NCBI RefSeq assembly: GCF_000337575.1
Contig: NZ_AOIM01000037.1
Location: 106,270 to 170,269, forward strand
Direction of reading: 5' to 3'
From: Natrialba hulunbeirensis JCM 10989
GTDB lineage: Archaea; Halobacteriota; Halobacteria; Halobacteriales; Natrialbaceae
Length of the DNA stretch: 64,000 nucleotides
Positions 36,897 to 46,195 of the stretch are shown here, in pieces. Both the position numbers and the translations under genes were made by a program. Position 1 is the stretch's first letter; each line of letters starts with the position of its first letter. Below the pieces are notes generated by a model. That model was not told the origin of the DNA. It worked only from the letters and a program-made list of their open reading frames with translations, and searched no databases.

Positions 36897-37214
36897 ATGT
36901 CGAACAATCGCGTCGAGCAGCTCGAATCGACGGTCGCCGAACTCGAGTCGACCGTAGAGGGACTGACCGACGAACTCATCGAAGCCAAAGAGCGGATTCG
37001 CGTTCTCGAAGCCGAACTCGATACGGAGACGCCCACGCGCGTTCCCGAGCGCCGCCAGAACGAGACGGGAACGGCTGAGATTGAAGGGACGCCTGAAGCT
37101 GCACCAGAAGAGGTCGAAGAGGCGACGGCAGACGCCGACACTGACGCCGCGGAGGACGTCCAGTCCGGTGACGAAGCGGAAGACTCAGGTAGCGACGATA
37201 TTATTGTCGCATAA
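36897..37214 (+). CDS. Small coiled-coil acidic protein upstream of smc (DUF7518-like)
   Basis: A 105-residue protein. Residues 1-45 form a heptad coiled coil (VEQLESTVAELESTVEGLTD...). The rest is disordered and Glu/Asp-rich. I chose the ATG at 36897 for its TATA spacing. The smc start lies 144 nt downstream. Location next to smc and scpA suggests a chromosome-maintenance link, but this is inference. Confidence 0.6.
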   Translation: MSNNRVEQLESTVAELESTVEGLTDELIEAKERIRVLEAELDTETPTRVPERRQNETGTAEIEGTPEAAPEEVEEATADADTDAAEDVQSGDEAEDSGSDDIIVA

Positions 37215-37358
37215 CTGCACGGCGTACGGCGTCTCGCAAGCGGGGAATGGTGACGAACGGCGGCCGCTCGCTGGCCGACTCGTCCGCATACTCGTCTCCC
37301 AACCCACCCGATAGTCCCCGATTGTGAGCCCCGACGACACGGAGGGCTCGGACAACAA

Positions 37359-40300
37359 ATGTATATCAAGGCAGTCGTTCTGGACAAGTTCAAGAGCTTC
37401 GGTCGAAAAACGAAGATTCCGTTCTACGAGGATTTCACCGTCGTCACCGGGCCGAACGGCTCGGGCAAGTCGAACATCATCGACGCCGTCCTCTTCGCGC
37501 TCGGACTGGCACGGACCCGCGGCATCCGCGCGGAGAAACTTACTGATCTCATCTACAATCCCGGCCACGAGGACGGTTCGGATTCGGGCGGCCCACGCGA
37601 AGCCATCGTCGAGGTCATCCTCGACAACTCCGACGAGACGCTGTCCCGGTCGCAGGTCGTCAACGCCGCGGGCAGCGAGGACGTCGGCGACGTCGACGAG
37701 ATCCGCATCCGCCGCCGGGTGAAGGAAACCGAGGACAACTACTACTCCTACTACTACCTGAACGACCGAGCGGTCAATCTCTCCGACATTCAGGATCTGC
37801 TCGCACAGGCCGGCGTCACCCCGGAGGGGTACAACGTCGTCATGCAGGGCGACGTGACCGAAATCATCAACATGACACCCCACGCACGCCGGGAAATCAT
37901 CGACGAAATCGCCGGCGTCGCCGAGTTCGACGCGAAGAAAGCGGACGCCTTCGAGGAACTCGAAATCGTCGAGGAGCGCATCGACGAAGCCGAACTTCGT
38001 ATCGAGGAGAAACGCGACCGCCTCGACCAGCTCGCAGACGAGCGCCGACAGGCCATGCGCTACCGGCGACTCCGTCGTGAGAAAGAAGAGTACGAGGGCT
38101 ACAAGAAGGCAAGCGAACTCGAGGAGAAGCGCGCCGAACTCACATCGGCCGAGGAGTCTGTCGACGACCTCGCATCTGACCTCGAAGAACTCCAGCGCGA
38201 ACTCGACGAGCGCCAGGGGAAGGTCGTCCGGCTACAGGAGGACCTGGAGGACCTGAACGCCGAAATCGAGCGCAAGGGCGAAGACGAACAGCTCCGGATC
38301 AAGAGCGAGATCGAGGAGATCAAAGGCGAAATTTCCCGGCTCGAGGACAAGATCGAAGCCAGCGAAGAGCAGATCGAAGACGCCGAATCCACGCGACGCG
38401 AGGCGTTCGTCCAGATCGACCGCAAGCAAGAGACCATCGAGGAACTCGAGGACGAGATGCGCGAGCACAAACTCGAGAAGGCGCAGGTCAAGACCGAAAT
38501 CCAGGAGCGAAAGACGAAGCGCGACGAACTCGAGGCCGAAATCGACGCTGTCGACACCGAGTTCGACGAGCTCAAGGCTGATCTCGCGGACCGAAAGAGC
38601 GACCTCGAGGAGGCGAAAACCGAGAAGAACGACCGCCAGCGCGAGCAAGACCGCCTGCTCGACGAGGCACGTCGCCGCTCGAACGCGATCAGCGAGAAAG
38701 AGACCACGATCGAGGAGCGACGCGAGGAACTGCCGGAACTCGAGCACAGACGCAGCGACCTCGAACGGGAACTCGAGAAGGCCGAGAAGAATCGCGCGAA
38801 TATCTCAGAAGTCGTCGACGACCTCAAAGCGGAGAAACGGCGCACGCAGTCCGAGATGGACGAGCTGGATGACAAAATCCAGGCCAAACAGCAGGAGTAC
38901 GCCGAACTCGAGGCCAACGCGGGCGAGAGCGGCGACTCCTCGTTCGGTCGCGCGGTGACGACGATCCTGAATTCGGGGATCAACGGCGTCCACGGGGCAG
39001 TGGCCCAGCTGGGGACCGTCTCCGGCGAGTACGCCGTGGCCTGTGAGACGGCCGCCGGCGGCCGGCTCGCGAACGTCGTTGTCAACGACGACGTGGTCGG
39101 CCAGCAGTGTATCGAGCACCTGAAGTCCAGAAACGCGGGCCGAGCGACCTTCCTCCCGCTGACGGACATGAGCCAGCGTCGGCTCCCGAATGCGCCGACC
39201 GATCCGGGCGTCGTCGACTTCGCGTACAACCTCGTCGACTTCGACGACCAGTTCGCCGGCGTCTTTTCCTACGTCCTTGGTGACACCCTCGTCGTCGAGG
39301 ACATCGAAACCGCCCGCTCGTACATGGGCGACTACCGGATGGTCACCCTCGACGGCGACCTGGTCGAGAAGAGCGGCGCGATGACCGGCGGCTCCCGGAA
39401 GGGCTCGCGCTACTCGTTCACCGGCGGCGGCGAAGGCCAGTTAGAGCGTGTCGCCAAACAGATCACGGATCTGCAAGAAGAGCGAGAATCCCTCCGCGAG
39501 GACCTGCGCGGCGTCGAAGAGCGCCTCGACGACGCCCGCGACCGCAAGACCGACGCCGCGGACGAGGTGCGCTCGATCGAGAGCGAACTCGAGTCGCTCG
39601 ACGAGAAACGCGAGTCCATCGAGGACGAGATCGAGACACTCGAGCACGAACTCGAAGAACTCCGCGAGGAACGCGAGTCGGTCGACGAGCGGATGAACGA
39701 GATTGCCGCCGAGATCGACGAGCAGACCCAGGACATCGAGGCCATCGAGGCCGACATCGACGAGCTCGAAACCGAGCTCGCAGATTCGAAGATTCCGGAG
39801 CTCACCGCCGAGATCGAGGAACTCGAGGCCGAAATCGACGACCGCGAGGACAAGATCGCGGATCTCGACGGGACACTCAACGAGCTCGGACTCGAGAAGG
39901 AGTACGCAGCAGACGCGATCGAAGACCTCCACGACGATATCGAGACGGCCCAGAACCGCAAGGCCGAGCACGAAGACCGAATTTCGGAATACGAGGAGAC
40001 GATCGGCGAGAAACGCGAGACGCTCGAGGCGAAACACGAGGCCGTCGAGGAACTCGAGGCGGAACTCACCGAACTGAAGGGGGAGCGCAGCGACCTCAAG
40101 GAGGAACTCTCCGAGGCCCGCACGAAACGCGACCAGCAACAGGATCGGGTCAACGCGGTCGAGAGCAAACTCGAGGACAAACGCGAGCGCGTCACCAACC
40201 TCGAGTGGGAGATCGAGAGCCTCGAAGCCGAGGTCGGCGAGTACGACCCCGAGGATGTCCCCGACCACGAGACCGTCCTCGAGATGATCGAGCTCCTGCA

Positions 40301-40928
40301 GGCCGACATGGAGGCGATGGAGCCGGTCAACATGCTCGCGATCGACGAGTACGACGAGGTCCGCAGCGATCTGGACGAACTCGAGGAGGGTCGCGCGACG
40401 CTCGTCGAGGAAGCAGAGGGGATCCGCGACCGAATCGAACAGTACGAGACCCAGAAGAAACAGACGTTTATGGACGCCTACACGGCGATCTCCTCGCACT
40501 TCACGGAGATTTTCGAGCAGCTCTCGGAGGGGACCGGCACGCTGCATCTCGAAGACGAGGACGACCCGTTCGACGGGGGGCTGACGATGAAGGCACAGCC
40601 GGGCGACAAACCGATTCAGCGCCTGGATGCGATGTCCGGTGGCGAGAAGTCCCTGACGGCGCTGGCGTTCATCTTCGCGATCCAGCGGCACAATCCGGCA
40701 CCGTTCTACGCGCTGGACGAGGTCGATGCCTTCCTCGACGCGGTCAACGCCGAGCGGATCGGCGAAATGGTCGAAGAACTGGCCGAACAGGCCCAGTTCG
40801 TCGTCGTCTCGCACCGCTCGGCGATGCTCGATCGCTCCCAGCGCGCGATCGGGGTGACGATGCAGGACGACAACGTGAGTGCCGTGACGGGGATCGATTT
40901 GAGTGAGGGGGTGCCGGCTGATGACTAG
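37359..40928 (+). CDS. smc: Chromosome segregation protein SMC
   Basis: An 1189-residue condensin ATPase. The head has Walker A GPNGSGKSN at about 32-40. Two long coiled coils (about 170-510 and 680-1030) surround a hinge (about 528-660) with GINGVHGAVAQLG and a glycine-rich tail of GAMTGGSRKGSRYS. The C-terminal head carries the signature MSGGEKSL (about 1092) and Walker B YALDEVDAFLD (about 1115). With ScpA it organises and segregates the chromosome. The stop overlaps the scpA start by 8 nt. The length fits the family. Confidence 0.97.
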   Translation: MYIKAVVLDKFKSFGRKTKIPFYEDFTVVTGPNGSGKSNIIDAVLFALGLARTRGIRAEKLTDLIYNPGHEDGSDSGGPREAIVEVILDNSDETLSRSQVVNAAGSEDVGDVDEIRIRRRVKETEDNYYSYYYLNDRAVNLSDIQDLLAQAGVTPEGYNVVMQGDVTEIINMTPHARREIIDEIAGVAEFDAKKADAFEELEIVEERIDEAELRIEEKRDRLDQLADERRQAMRYRRLRREKEEYEGYKKASELEEKRAELTSAEESVDDLASDLEELQRELDERQGKVVRLQEDLEDLNAEIERKGEDEQLRIKSEIEEIKGEISRLEDKIEASEEQIEDAESTRREAFVQIDRKQETIEELEDEMREHKLEKAQVKTEIQERKTKRDELEAEIDAVDTEFDELKADLADRKSDLEEAKTEKNDRQREQDRLLDEARRRSNAISEKETTIEERREELPELEHRRSDLERELEKAEKNRANISEVVDDLKAEKRRTQSEMDELDDKIQAKQQEYAELEANAGESGDSSFGRAVTTILNSGINGVHGAVAQLGTVSGEYAVACETAAGGRLANVVVNDDVVGQQCIEHLKSRNAGRATFLPLTDMSQRRLPNAPTDPGVVDFAYNLVDFDDQFAGVFSYVLGDTLVVEDIETARSYMGDYRMVTLDGDLVEKSGAMTGGSRKGSRYSFTGGGEGQLERVAKQITDLQEERESLREDLRGVEERLDDARDRKTDAADEVRSIESELESLDEKRESIEDEIETLEHELEELREERESVDERMNEIAAEIDEQTQDIEAIEADIDELETELADSKIPELTAEIEELEAEIDDREDKIADLDGTLNELGLEKEYAADAIEDLHDDIETAQNRKAEHEDRISEYEETIGEKRETLEAKHEAVEELEAELTELKGERSDLKEELSEARTKRDQQQDRVNAVESKLEDKRERVTNLEWEIESLEAEVGEYDPEDVPDHETVLEMIELLQADMEAMEPVNMLAIDEYDEVRSDLDELEEGRATLVEEAEGIRDRIEQYETQKKQTFMDAYTAISSHFTEIFEQLSEGTGTLHLEDEDDPFDGGLTMKAQPGDKPIQRLDAMSGGEKSLTALAFIFAIQRHNPAPFYALDEVDAFLDAVNAERIGEMVEELAEQAQFVVVSHRSAMLDRSQRAIGVTMQDDNVSAVTGIDLSEGVPADD

Positions 40929-42147
40929 CGAGGAACGTAGTTCCTCGAACATGCGAGTAACGAGGGACGCAGAGTGCCCCTCGAACCATGCGAGCGGGCC
41001 ATCGGCCCGCGAGCAGACGGGGAGCGAAGCGACCCGCGAGCAGGGTGAGGGGCCCGAGGAGCCGAAGGTGACGCAGGGGCCCTCCGAAAGTGCGAGCGGC
41101 GACGCCGCGAGCAGGGAGCGAAGTGACCCGCGAGAGCGCACGGAACTCCGTACCGACGGCGGCGACGATATCCCCCTCCAGATCGCCGGCCACGAAGACC
41201 GGGACCGACCGGGAACAGCCAGCGACGAGGGTGATGAAGGAACGGTACTCGAGTTCACCGAGTCCGCATCCGAGCCCTCGTCTGAGACCGAGGTGGGTGT
41301 CGACGAGGTGGACGACGGCGACGGCGATGGAGAAGACGAGGTCGAACCTGTCGAACTCCTCGTCCAACTCGCCGAGGACGGCGAAATCGACCCCTGGGAC
41401 ATCGACGTCGTCCGGGTGACGGACAAGTTCCTGTCGGCACTCGATGACGCCGACCTGCGGACCTCCGGCCGGGCACTGTTCTACGCGAGCGTCCTGCTGC
41501 GGATGAAGAGTGACGAACTGTTCGCCACGGACGAACCCGAAGAGGAGGAGCTGCCGCCGTGGGAGGCCCCGTTCGCAGACGAGGGGCCGATGAGCCACGG
41601 CGGCGCGCCCGACGAGGACGGCGCACCCGGGTTCGACCCCGTCGAGGGGCTCGAAGCCGAGATGGAGCGCCGACTCGAGCGCAAGCACGTCCGCGGAAAG
41701 CCGGAGACACTCGACGAACTGGTTCGGGAACTCCGCAGCGCAGAGCGTGGCACCTGGTGGAAAGAATCTCGCAGCTACGATACGAGCGACTCGCCGCGGG
41801 GCTACGACCGCGGGATGCAGGAACTGAGCTACCACTCCGGGGACGACTTCCGGGTCGACGACGAGCCGACCAGCGACGATGTAACGCATACGACTCACGA
41901 GGAGGATATCGAGACGGTGATTGACGACGTCGAGGCCGTCCTCGAGAAGCACTACGAGAACGGACGCGACGAGGTGCTGTACGCTGAGATCGACGAGGAA
42001 GGTGGCTCGCGCGTGATGACTTATCTTGCGTTGCTCTTTTTGGCCCACCGCGGCCGCGTCGTACTCGAGCAGGACGAGTTATTTGGCGACCTCTGGATTC
42101 AGGAGCCGACAGTTGCGGCGGACGCGGAAGAAGTGACTGCGGACTGA
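40921..42147 (+). CDS. scpA: Segregation and condensation protein A (kleisin), with repeat-derived N-terminal extension
   Basis: A 408-residue kleisin that links the SMC heads. The recognisable kleisin part starts near residue 142 (PVELLVQLAEDGEIDPWDIDVV) and the winged-helix end is at about 350-395. Usual ScpA length is about 250-290 residues. Residues about 2-78 are a Ser/Glu/Arg/Gly-rich stretch encoded by an array of short DNA hairpins (40929-41151). DIPLQIAGHEDR, the expected native N-terminus of haloarchaeal ScpA, follows. I infer an in-frame insertion just after the start codon. The start overlaps the smc stop. The stop sits in a 7-bp repeat. Confidence 0.9.
   Translation: MTSEERSSSNMRVTRDAECPSNHASGPSAREQTGSEATREQGEGPEEPKVTQGPSESASGDAASRERSDPRERTELRTDGGDDIPLQIAGHEDRDRPGTASDEGDEGTVLEFTESASEPSSETEVGVDEVDDGDGDGEDEVEPVELLVQLAEDGEIDPWDIDVVRVTDKFLSALDDADLRTSGRALFYASVLLRMKSDELFATDEPEEEELPPWEAPFADEGPMSHGGAPDEDGAPGFDPVEGLEAEMERRLERKHVRGKPETLDELVRELRSAERGTWWKESRSYDTSDSPRGYDRGMQELSYHSGDDFRVDDEPTSDDVTHTTHEEDIETVIDDVEAVLEKHYENGRDEVLYAEIDEEGGSRVMTYLALLFLAHRGRVVLEQDELFGDLWIQEPTVAADAEEVTAD
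40929..41151. repeat. In-frame hairpin array inside scpA
   Basis: It holds several perfect inverted repeats, mostly with three-base loops: cgaggaac-gta-gttcctcg (40929-40947), gcgggcc-atc-ggcccgc (40994-41010), gcggc-gac-gccgc (41096-41108). It also has imperfect ones around gggagcgaagcgaccc (41020-41035), gggagcgaagtgaccc (41114-41129), and acgga-ac-tccgt (41140-41151). The hairpins are separated by recurring gcgag and cgagcag spacers. The reading frame stays open throughout. Closely related hairpins occur in metG at 54899-54992. Confidence 0.85.
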
Positions 42148-42173
42148 TTGGCGATTGCCGATTGGCGGTTGGC
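42146..42173. repeat. 7-bp tandem repeat across the scpA stop codon
   Basis: Units gattggc, gattgcc, gattggc, ggttggc run from 42146 to 42173; the stop tga (42145-42147) leads into the first. Confidence 0.75.
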
Positions 42174-42209
42174 GGTCAGTAGGCCGGTGGGTGCTGTCGT
42201 TCGATTCGA

Positions 42210-43322
42210 TCAGTTATCGGTGGAACCGTCCTCGTCACGTTCCTCTTCGGGCAGGTAGTGTTCTCGGTGGACGACCGTCTCCTCGCCGTCCTGGGCGATT
42301 CTGACGACGATCTGGTCGCCCTCGGGATGGTAGCCGAGAGTCGCCCAGGCACCCGACCAGGTGTCACCGAACTCGATATGACTGCCCTCGATCGTGGAAT
42401 CGGCTCGAACGGCGTCGGCCTCGAGGCCGGGTTCGTCCGTGAAGACGACGCGTGCCAGTTCGATATCGGCGAAGAGGTCGTCTTGATCCTCGTCGGTCTC
42501 TCCCGTCTGTCCCTCCTGTTCGTACTCCCAGTCGATCTCTGCGATGACATCCTGCTCGTCGTCGATGACCTCTTCCTCAAAGAGTTCGGTTGGGTCCTCA
42601 GGTGTATCGTCTTCGGTTCCCATATAGAGGATCCGCCACTCGTCGTCCTCGGGAACGAGTGCCCAGACCATGATCCCGAGTTCCTCCTCGAAGGAGTGTG
42701 AGACGCCGGCACCAGTGTCGTCGCCGTCTTCGGCGCCCACGCCGTCGTCGCCATCGACCGTCTCAGCCTCGGCCTCGAGCCACTCCTCGTCGGCCCGAAC
42801 GAGCGCAATATCCTCGCCGTCGAGTTCCGTCTCCAGATCGGTTTCCTGGAACCAGAACGCCGCGTCCTCGAGTTCGAGCACGTCGTCGATGGTTCCGTCC
42901 GCGGTCACGATCTCACCCTCGAACGGAGACGGCACCTCGCCGTCGCCACCCTGGTATTCCCAGCCGTCTTCCTCCCACTGGGCTGGGTTCAGTGGATTCA
43001 GGCTGTGCATCACGTTGTCGATCGCTTCGAGGTCACCCTCTGCGGAGGCCGTGAAGTAGGCATCCAGCACGGCGAACAGTTCGTTCTCGAGTTCTTCCTG
43101 TTGAGAGTCGTTATCCTCTCCGCTTGTGTCGTCACCGTTGTCGGCATCGGCGTCATCGGCTCCGTTCTCCTCCTCGCTCGACTCCTGTCCGTCGAGACAA
43201 CCAGCCATGGCGACTAGTGTGGCTGTTGCGCCACCGTACAGAACCGAACGTCGGGAGCGAACTGTGGAGGCGGTCGTTCGATCGTCGCTACCACACGGGG
43301 ATTGTGTCGGGCGTTGCGACAT
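42210..43322 (-). CDS. Tat-exported acidic lipoprotein of unknown function
   Basis: A 370-residue protein. Twin arginine at 24-25 (SRRSVLYGG) and a lipobox VAMAGC ending at Cys42 predict Tat export and lipid anchoring. The mature protein begins with a very acidic stretch and then two or more repeat-like alpha/beta segments, each resembling an NTF2-type fold. It converges with scpA. The next minus-strand gene is MTA phosphorylase, starting further upstream. The function is unknown. Confidence 0.7.
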   Translation of the reverse strand: MSQRPTQSPCGSDDRTTASTVRSRRSVLYGGATATLVAMAGCLDGQESSEEENGADDADADNGDDTSGEDNDSQQEELENELFAVLDAYFTASAEGDLEAIDNVMHSLNPLNPAQWEEDGWEYQGGDGEVPSPFEGEIVTADGTIDDVLELEDAAFWFQETDLETELDGEDIALVRADEEWLEAEAETVDGDDGVGAEDGDDTGAGVSHSFEEELGIMVWALVPEDDEWRILYMGTEDDTPEDPTELFEEEVIDDEQDVIAEIDWEYEQEGQTGETDEDQDDLFADIELARVVFTDEPGLEADAVRADSTIEGSHIEFGDTWSGAWATLGYHPEGDQIVVRIAQDGEETVVHREHYLPEEERDEDGSTDN

Positions 43323-43516
43323 AGTTACTGATTCGACAGAAACCGACTTCAGTATTTATCAACGATCATTTGTAGTTGCGAGAATTGGATTACTATCGAG
43401 AGTACCGAGAGTATCATAACTAACAGATATCGAATTACGAGACTCGTCAGTTCTGCTTCGATTACCCTGCAAGAACGCCATTCACAACGGCCGACCCCGA
43501 AACCGACAGAGAACAA

Positions 43517-44380
43517 TCACTCCCCTAAATACTCGCCGACCAGCAGATCAACCCGCTCGCGCGTCTCCTCCGGAATCGCCTCCGTCGGCGTATTGATCGT
43601 TCCCTCGAGTGCACTCCAGGCGTCGCTCTCGAAATCCTCGGGCATCGTCCGGATCGCTTCTTCGATCACGGCGTTGATCGACTCCTGATTGGCCGCGGCG
43701 TTCTCGAGTACCTCCTCGAGTGTGACTTCGCTATCTTGCTTCCAGACGTCGTAGTCGGTGATACCGGCGATGGTCGCGTAGCTCAGTTCGGCCTCCCGGG
43801 CGAGTTTGGCCTCCGGAATCGTCGTCATGCCGACGACGTCCCAGCCCTGGTCGCGGTAGAACTCGCTCTCGGCGCGTGTCGAGTACTGTGGCCCCTCGAT
43901 GCAGACGTAGGTGCCGCCCTGTTCGGTTTTCGTCTCCGCGTCGGTCGCCGCCTCGGCCGCAGACGCGAGGTGGTCGACCATCGCGGGACAGTACGGTTCG
44001 GCAAAGCCCATGTGGACGACGATGCCGTCGCCGAAGAACGTCGGCGAGCGGTGTTTCGTCCGGTCGAACGTCTGATCCGGTACGACGAGCGTCTGTGGTG
44101 GCAGGTCCTCGCGCAGGCTCCCGACCGCGTTCGTCGAGATGACGCGATCGACGCCGACGGACTTGAGCGCGTAGATGTTCGCGCGGTACTGTGCGTCAGT
44201 TGGCGTGTGCTGGTGGTCCTCGCCGTGGCGCGGCAGGAACGCGACCTCGTTGCCAGCGAGTTCGCCGAGCGTCACGTCCTCGCTCGGCTCGCCGTAGGGA
44301 GTCGAGACCGATTCGGTTCGGGTGTTCTCGAGTGGCAGTGCCTCGTAGATGCCGCTGCCGCCGATGACGCCGATGGTCAT
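43517..44380 (-). CDS. 5'-methylthioadenosine (or methylthioinosine) phosphorylase
   Basis: A 287-residue purine nucleoside phosphorylase family member. GVIGGSGIY opens the protein; PRHGEDH, TNAVGSLRED, the phosphate/ribose motif HVCIEGPQ-like YVCIEGPQYSTRAES, and GMTTIPEAKLAREAEL follow. It recycles methylthioadenosine from polyamine or SAM metabolism to methylthioribose-1-phosphate and the free base. I chose the ATG at 44380; a TATA-like tttac (44406-44411 on plus) lies 28 nt upstream. Exact base preference (A versus hypoxanthine) is not decided by the motifs. Confidence 0.88.
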   Translation of the reverse strand: MTIGVIGGSGIYEALPLENTRTESVSTPYGEPSEDVTLGELAGNEVAFLPRHGEDHQHTPTDAQYRANIYALKSVGVDRVISTNAVGSLREDLPPQTLVVPDQTFDRTKHRSPTFFGDGIVVHMGFAEPYCPAMVDHLASAAEAATDAETKTEQGGTYVCIEGPQYSTRAESEFYRDQGWDVVGMTTIPEAKLAREAELSYATIAGITDYDVWKQDSEVTLEEVLENAAANQESINAVIEEAIRTMPEDFESDAWSALEGTINTPTEAIPEETRERVDLLVGEYLGE

Positions 44381-44404
44381 GCAGGCACGTGCTCGGCGAG
44401 TCAC

Positions 44405-44429
44405 TGTAAACGGTCCGGGTTTTCCGGAC
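44405..44429 (-). promoter_or_regulatory. Promoter and upstream dyad of the MTA phosphorylase gene
   Basis: The minus-strand TATA-like gtttac lies 28 nt from the start. Just upstream is a perfect 6-bp inverted repeat gtccgg-gtttt-ccggac (44413-44429). It could be a regulator site next to the BRE. Confidence 0.45.
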
Positions 44430-44513
44430 GCATTCCTTGCGTGTGCGCGAACCAGTGCAACACGATACCACATCTCCCAAGTGGTCAAGTACGCTGAACA
44501 ACTGTGATCTGGT

Positions 44514-46115
44514 ATGTCTTCCAGCGAGAACTCGGACAGCGGCTCTCTTACTGAGGGAGAGCTGATCGGTCCGATGTTCAAGCTGGCCTGGCCGCTCGTC
44601 GTCATTCAGCTACTGCAGGTCGCCTACAACGTCGGCGACACGCTCTGGCTCGGCGCGCTTTCGCCCGACGCGGTCGGTGCGGTGAGCCTCGCGTTCCCGC
44701 TTCTGTTCCTCCTGATCGCGGTTGGCAGCGGCTTTACGACGGCCGGTGCAATCCTGATCGCCCAGCACACGGGTGCAAACAGCGATGAGGGTGGTATCAT
44801 CGCCGGCCAGACACTGTCGTTCATTTCGCTGGTTGCCGTCGGACTCGGAATCCTCGGTTACTTTCTCACCGTCCCGATGCTCGAGGCGCTGCCCTCGGAT
44901 CCGCAGACCGACGAGGCGATCATCCCGCTCGCGGCGGAGTACCTCCAGATCTTCTTCCTGGGACTCCCGTTCGTGTTCGGCTTCTTCGTCTTCGTCGCGC
45001 TCATGCGCGGCTACGGCAACACACGCGCGCCGATGCGAGTGATGTTCATCAGCGTCATCATCAACCTCGCCATCGACCCGCTGCTCATCTTCGGCGTCGG
45101 ACCGCTCCCCCGCCTCGAGGTCGCCGGTGCCGCCGTCGCGACCGTCATCTCCCGCGGCGTCGCCACAGCGATCGGCTTCTACCTGCTGTACTACACCGAC
45201 GTCGGCCCCGAGATCGAGGCCGCCCATATCCGGCCCCGACTCGAGTACGTCCGTGAGATTACGCGCCTCGGCGTGCCGACGGCCCTGGAGCAATCGATGA
45301 CCGCGATGGCGCTGGTCGCGATGACGGCGATCGTCGTGACGTTCCCACCGGAGGTCGTCGCGGCGTACGGCCTCGGGAACCGGCTGGTCTCGCTGGCGTT
45401 CCTGCCGGCGCTCGGGATGGGGCAGGCGACCGACTCGATCGTGGGTCAGAATTTGGGCGCAGGGATGGCGGATCGGGCAGAGCGAGCCGTCGGCATAGCT
45501 GCGGGTGTGGTCGGCTCGATCATGTTCGTCGCGGCGGTGTTCGCGTTCCTGTTCCCGGAGCCGTTCGTCTCGGTGTTCCTGACGGCCGAAGCGGAGGGGC
45601 GTGCGGCGACCATCGACTACGGGGTGACCTACCTGCAGTTCTCCGCGGTCGCGTTCGTCTTCATGGGTGTAATGCAGGTCGTTCAGGGCGCGTTCCGCGG
45701 CGCGGGGAACACGAAGACGGCGCTCGCGTTCGCCGTCTTCGGGCTGTGGCTCGTCCGAGTGCCCGTAACGTACTACCTGGCCTTTGTCGCCGGCTGGGGG
45801 CCGACCGGGGTCTGGGCGGGTGTCGTCACCGGTGACATCGTGGGCGCTATCGCGGCGACCGCGTGGTTCACCCGCGGGACGTGGAAGGAGTCGATCGTCG
45901 ACGATTCGGACGAAGACGAGGGTGGGGACGACGACTCGGATGAGGACAGAAACGGCGACGACTCGGATGGGGACAAGGGTTACTGGGACGAGAGAATGGA
46001 TGGCTACGGGGATGAAAGAATGGATGAAGAGAAGGACGAAAACGAAGACACGGACGCTCCAGAGCCACCAGTACCGGACGAAAACGAGGGCAACCGTGAG
46101 CCGACGTTCGACTGA
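44514..46115 (+). CDS. MATE family multidrug/Na+ efflux transporter with acidic tail
   Basis: A 533-residue membrane protein with twelve helices in two six-helix bundles typical of MATE exporters. Family motifs are GDTLWLGALSPDAVGAVSLAFP near helix one and ATALEQS-like PTALEQSMTAMALVAM in the second half. After about residue 465 comes a long Asp/Glu tail made of near repeats (DDSDEDRNGDDSDGDKG, DERMDGYGDERMD), which is unlike typical MATE ends. It is divergent from MTA phosphorylase (133 bp). The substrate is unknown. Confidence 0.85.
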   Translation: MSSSENSDSGSLTEGELIGPMFKLAWPLVVIQLLQVAYNVGDTLWLGALSPDAVGAVSLAFPLLFLLIAVGSGFTTAGAILIAQHTGANSDEGGIIAGQTLSFISLVAVGLGILGYFLTVPMLEALPSDPQTDEAIIPLAAEYLQIFFLGLPFVFGFFVFVALMRGYGNTRAPMRVMFISVIINLAIDPLLIFGVGPLPRLEVAGAAVATVISRGVATAIGFYLLYYTDVGPEIEAAHIRPRLEYVREITRLGVPTALEQSMTAMALVAMTAIVVTFPPEVVAAYGLGNRLVSLAFLPALGMGQATDSIVGQNLGAGMADRAERAVGIAAGVVGSIMFVAAVFAFLFPEPFVSVFLTAEAEGRAATIDYGVTYLQFSAVAFVFMGVMQVVQGAFRGAGNTKTALAFAVFGLWLVRVPVTYYLAFVAGWGPTGVWAGVVTGDIVGAIAATAWFTRGTWKESIVDDSDEDEGGDDDSDEDRNGDDSDGDKGYWDERMDGYGDERMDEEKDENEDTDAPEPPVPDENEGNREPTFD

Positions 46116-46195
46116 TGTCCTCGAATAACGGACGGGAAAAGTAGTGTCGCTACCGCTCGGTACTCCAACGACTGTTATCTGTTACCAGGTACCCG

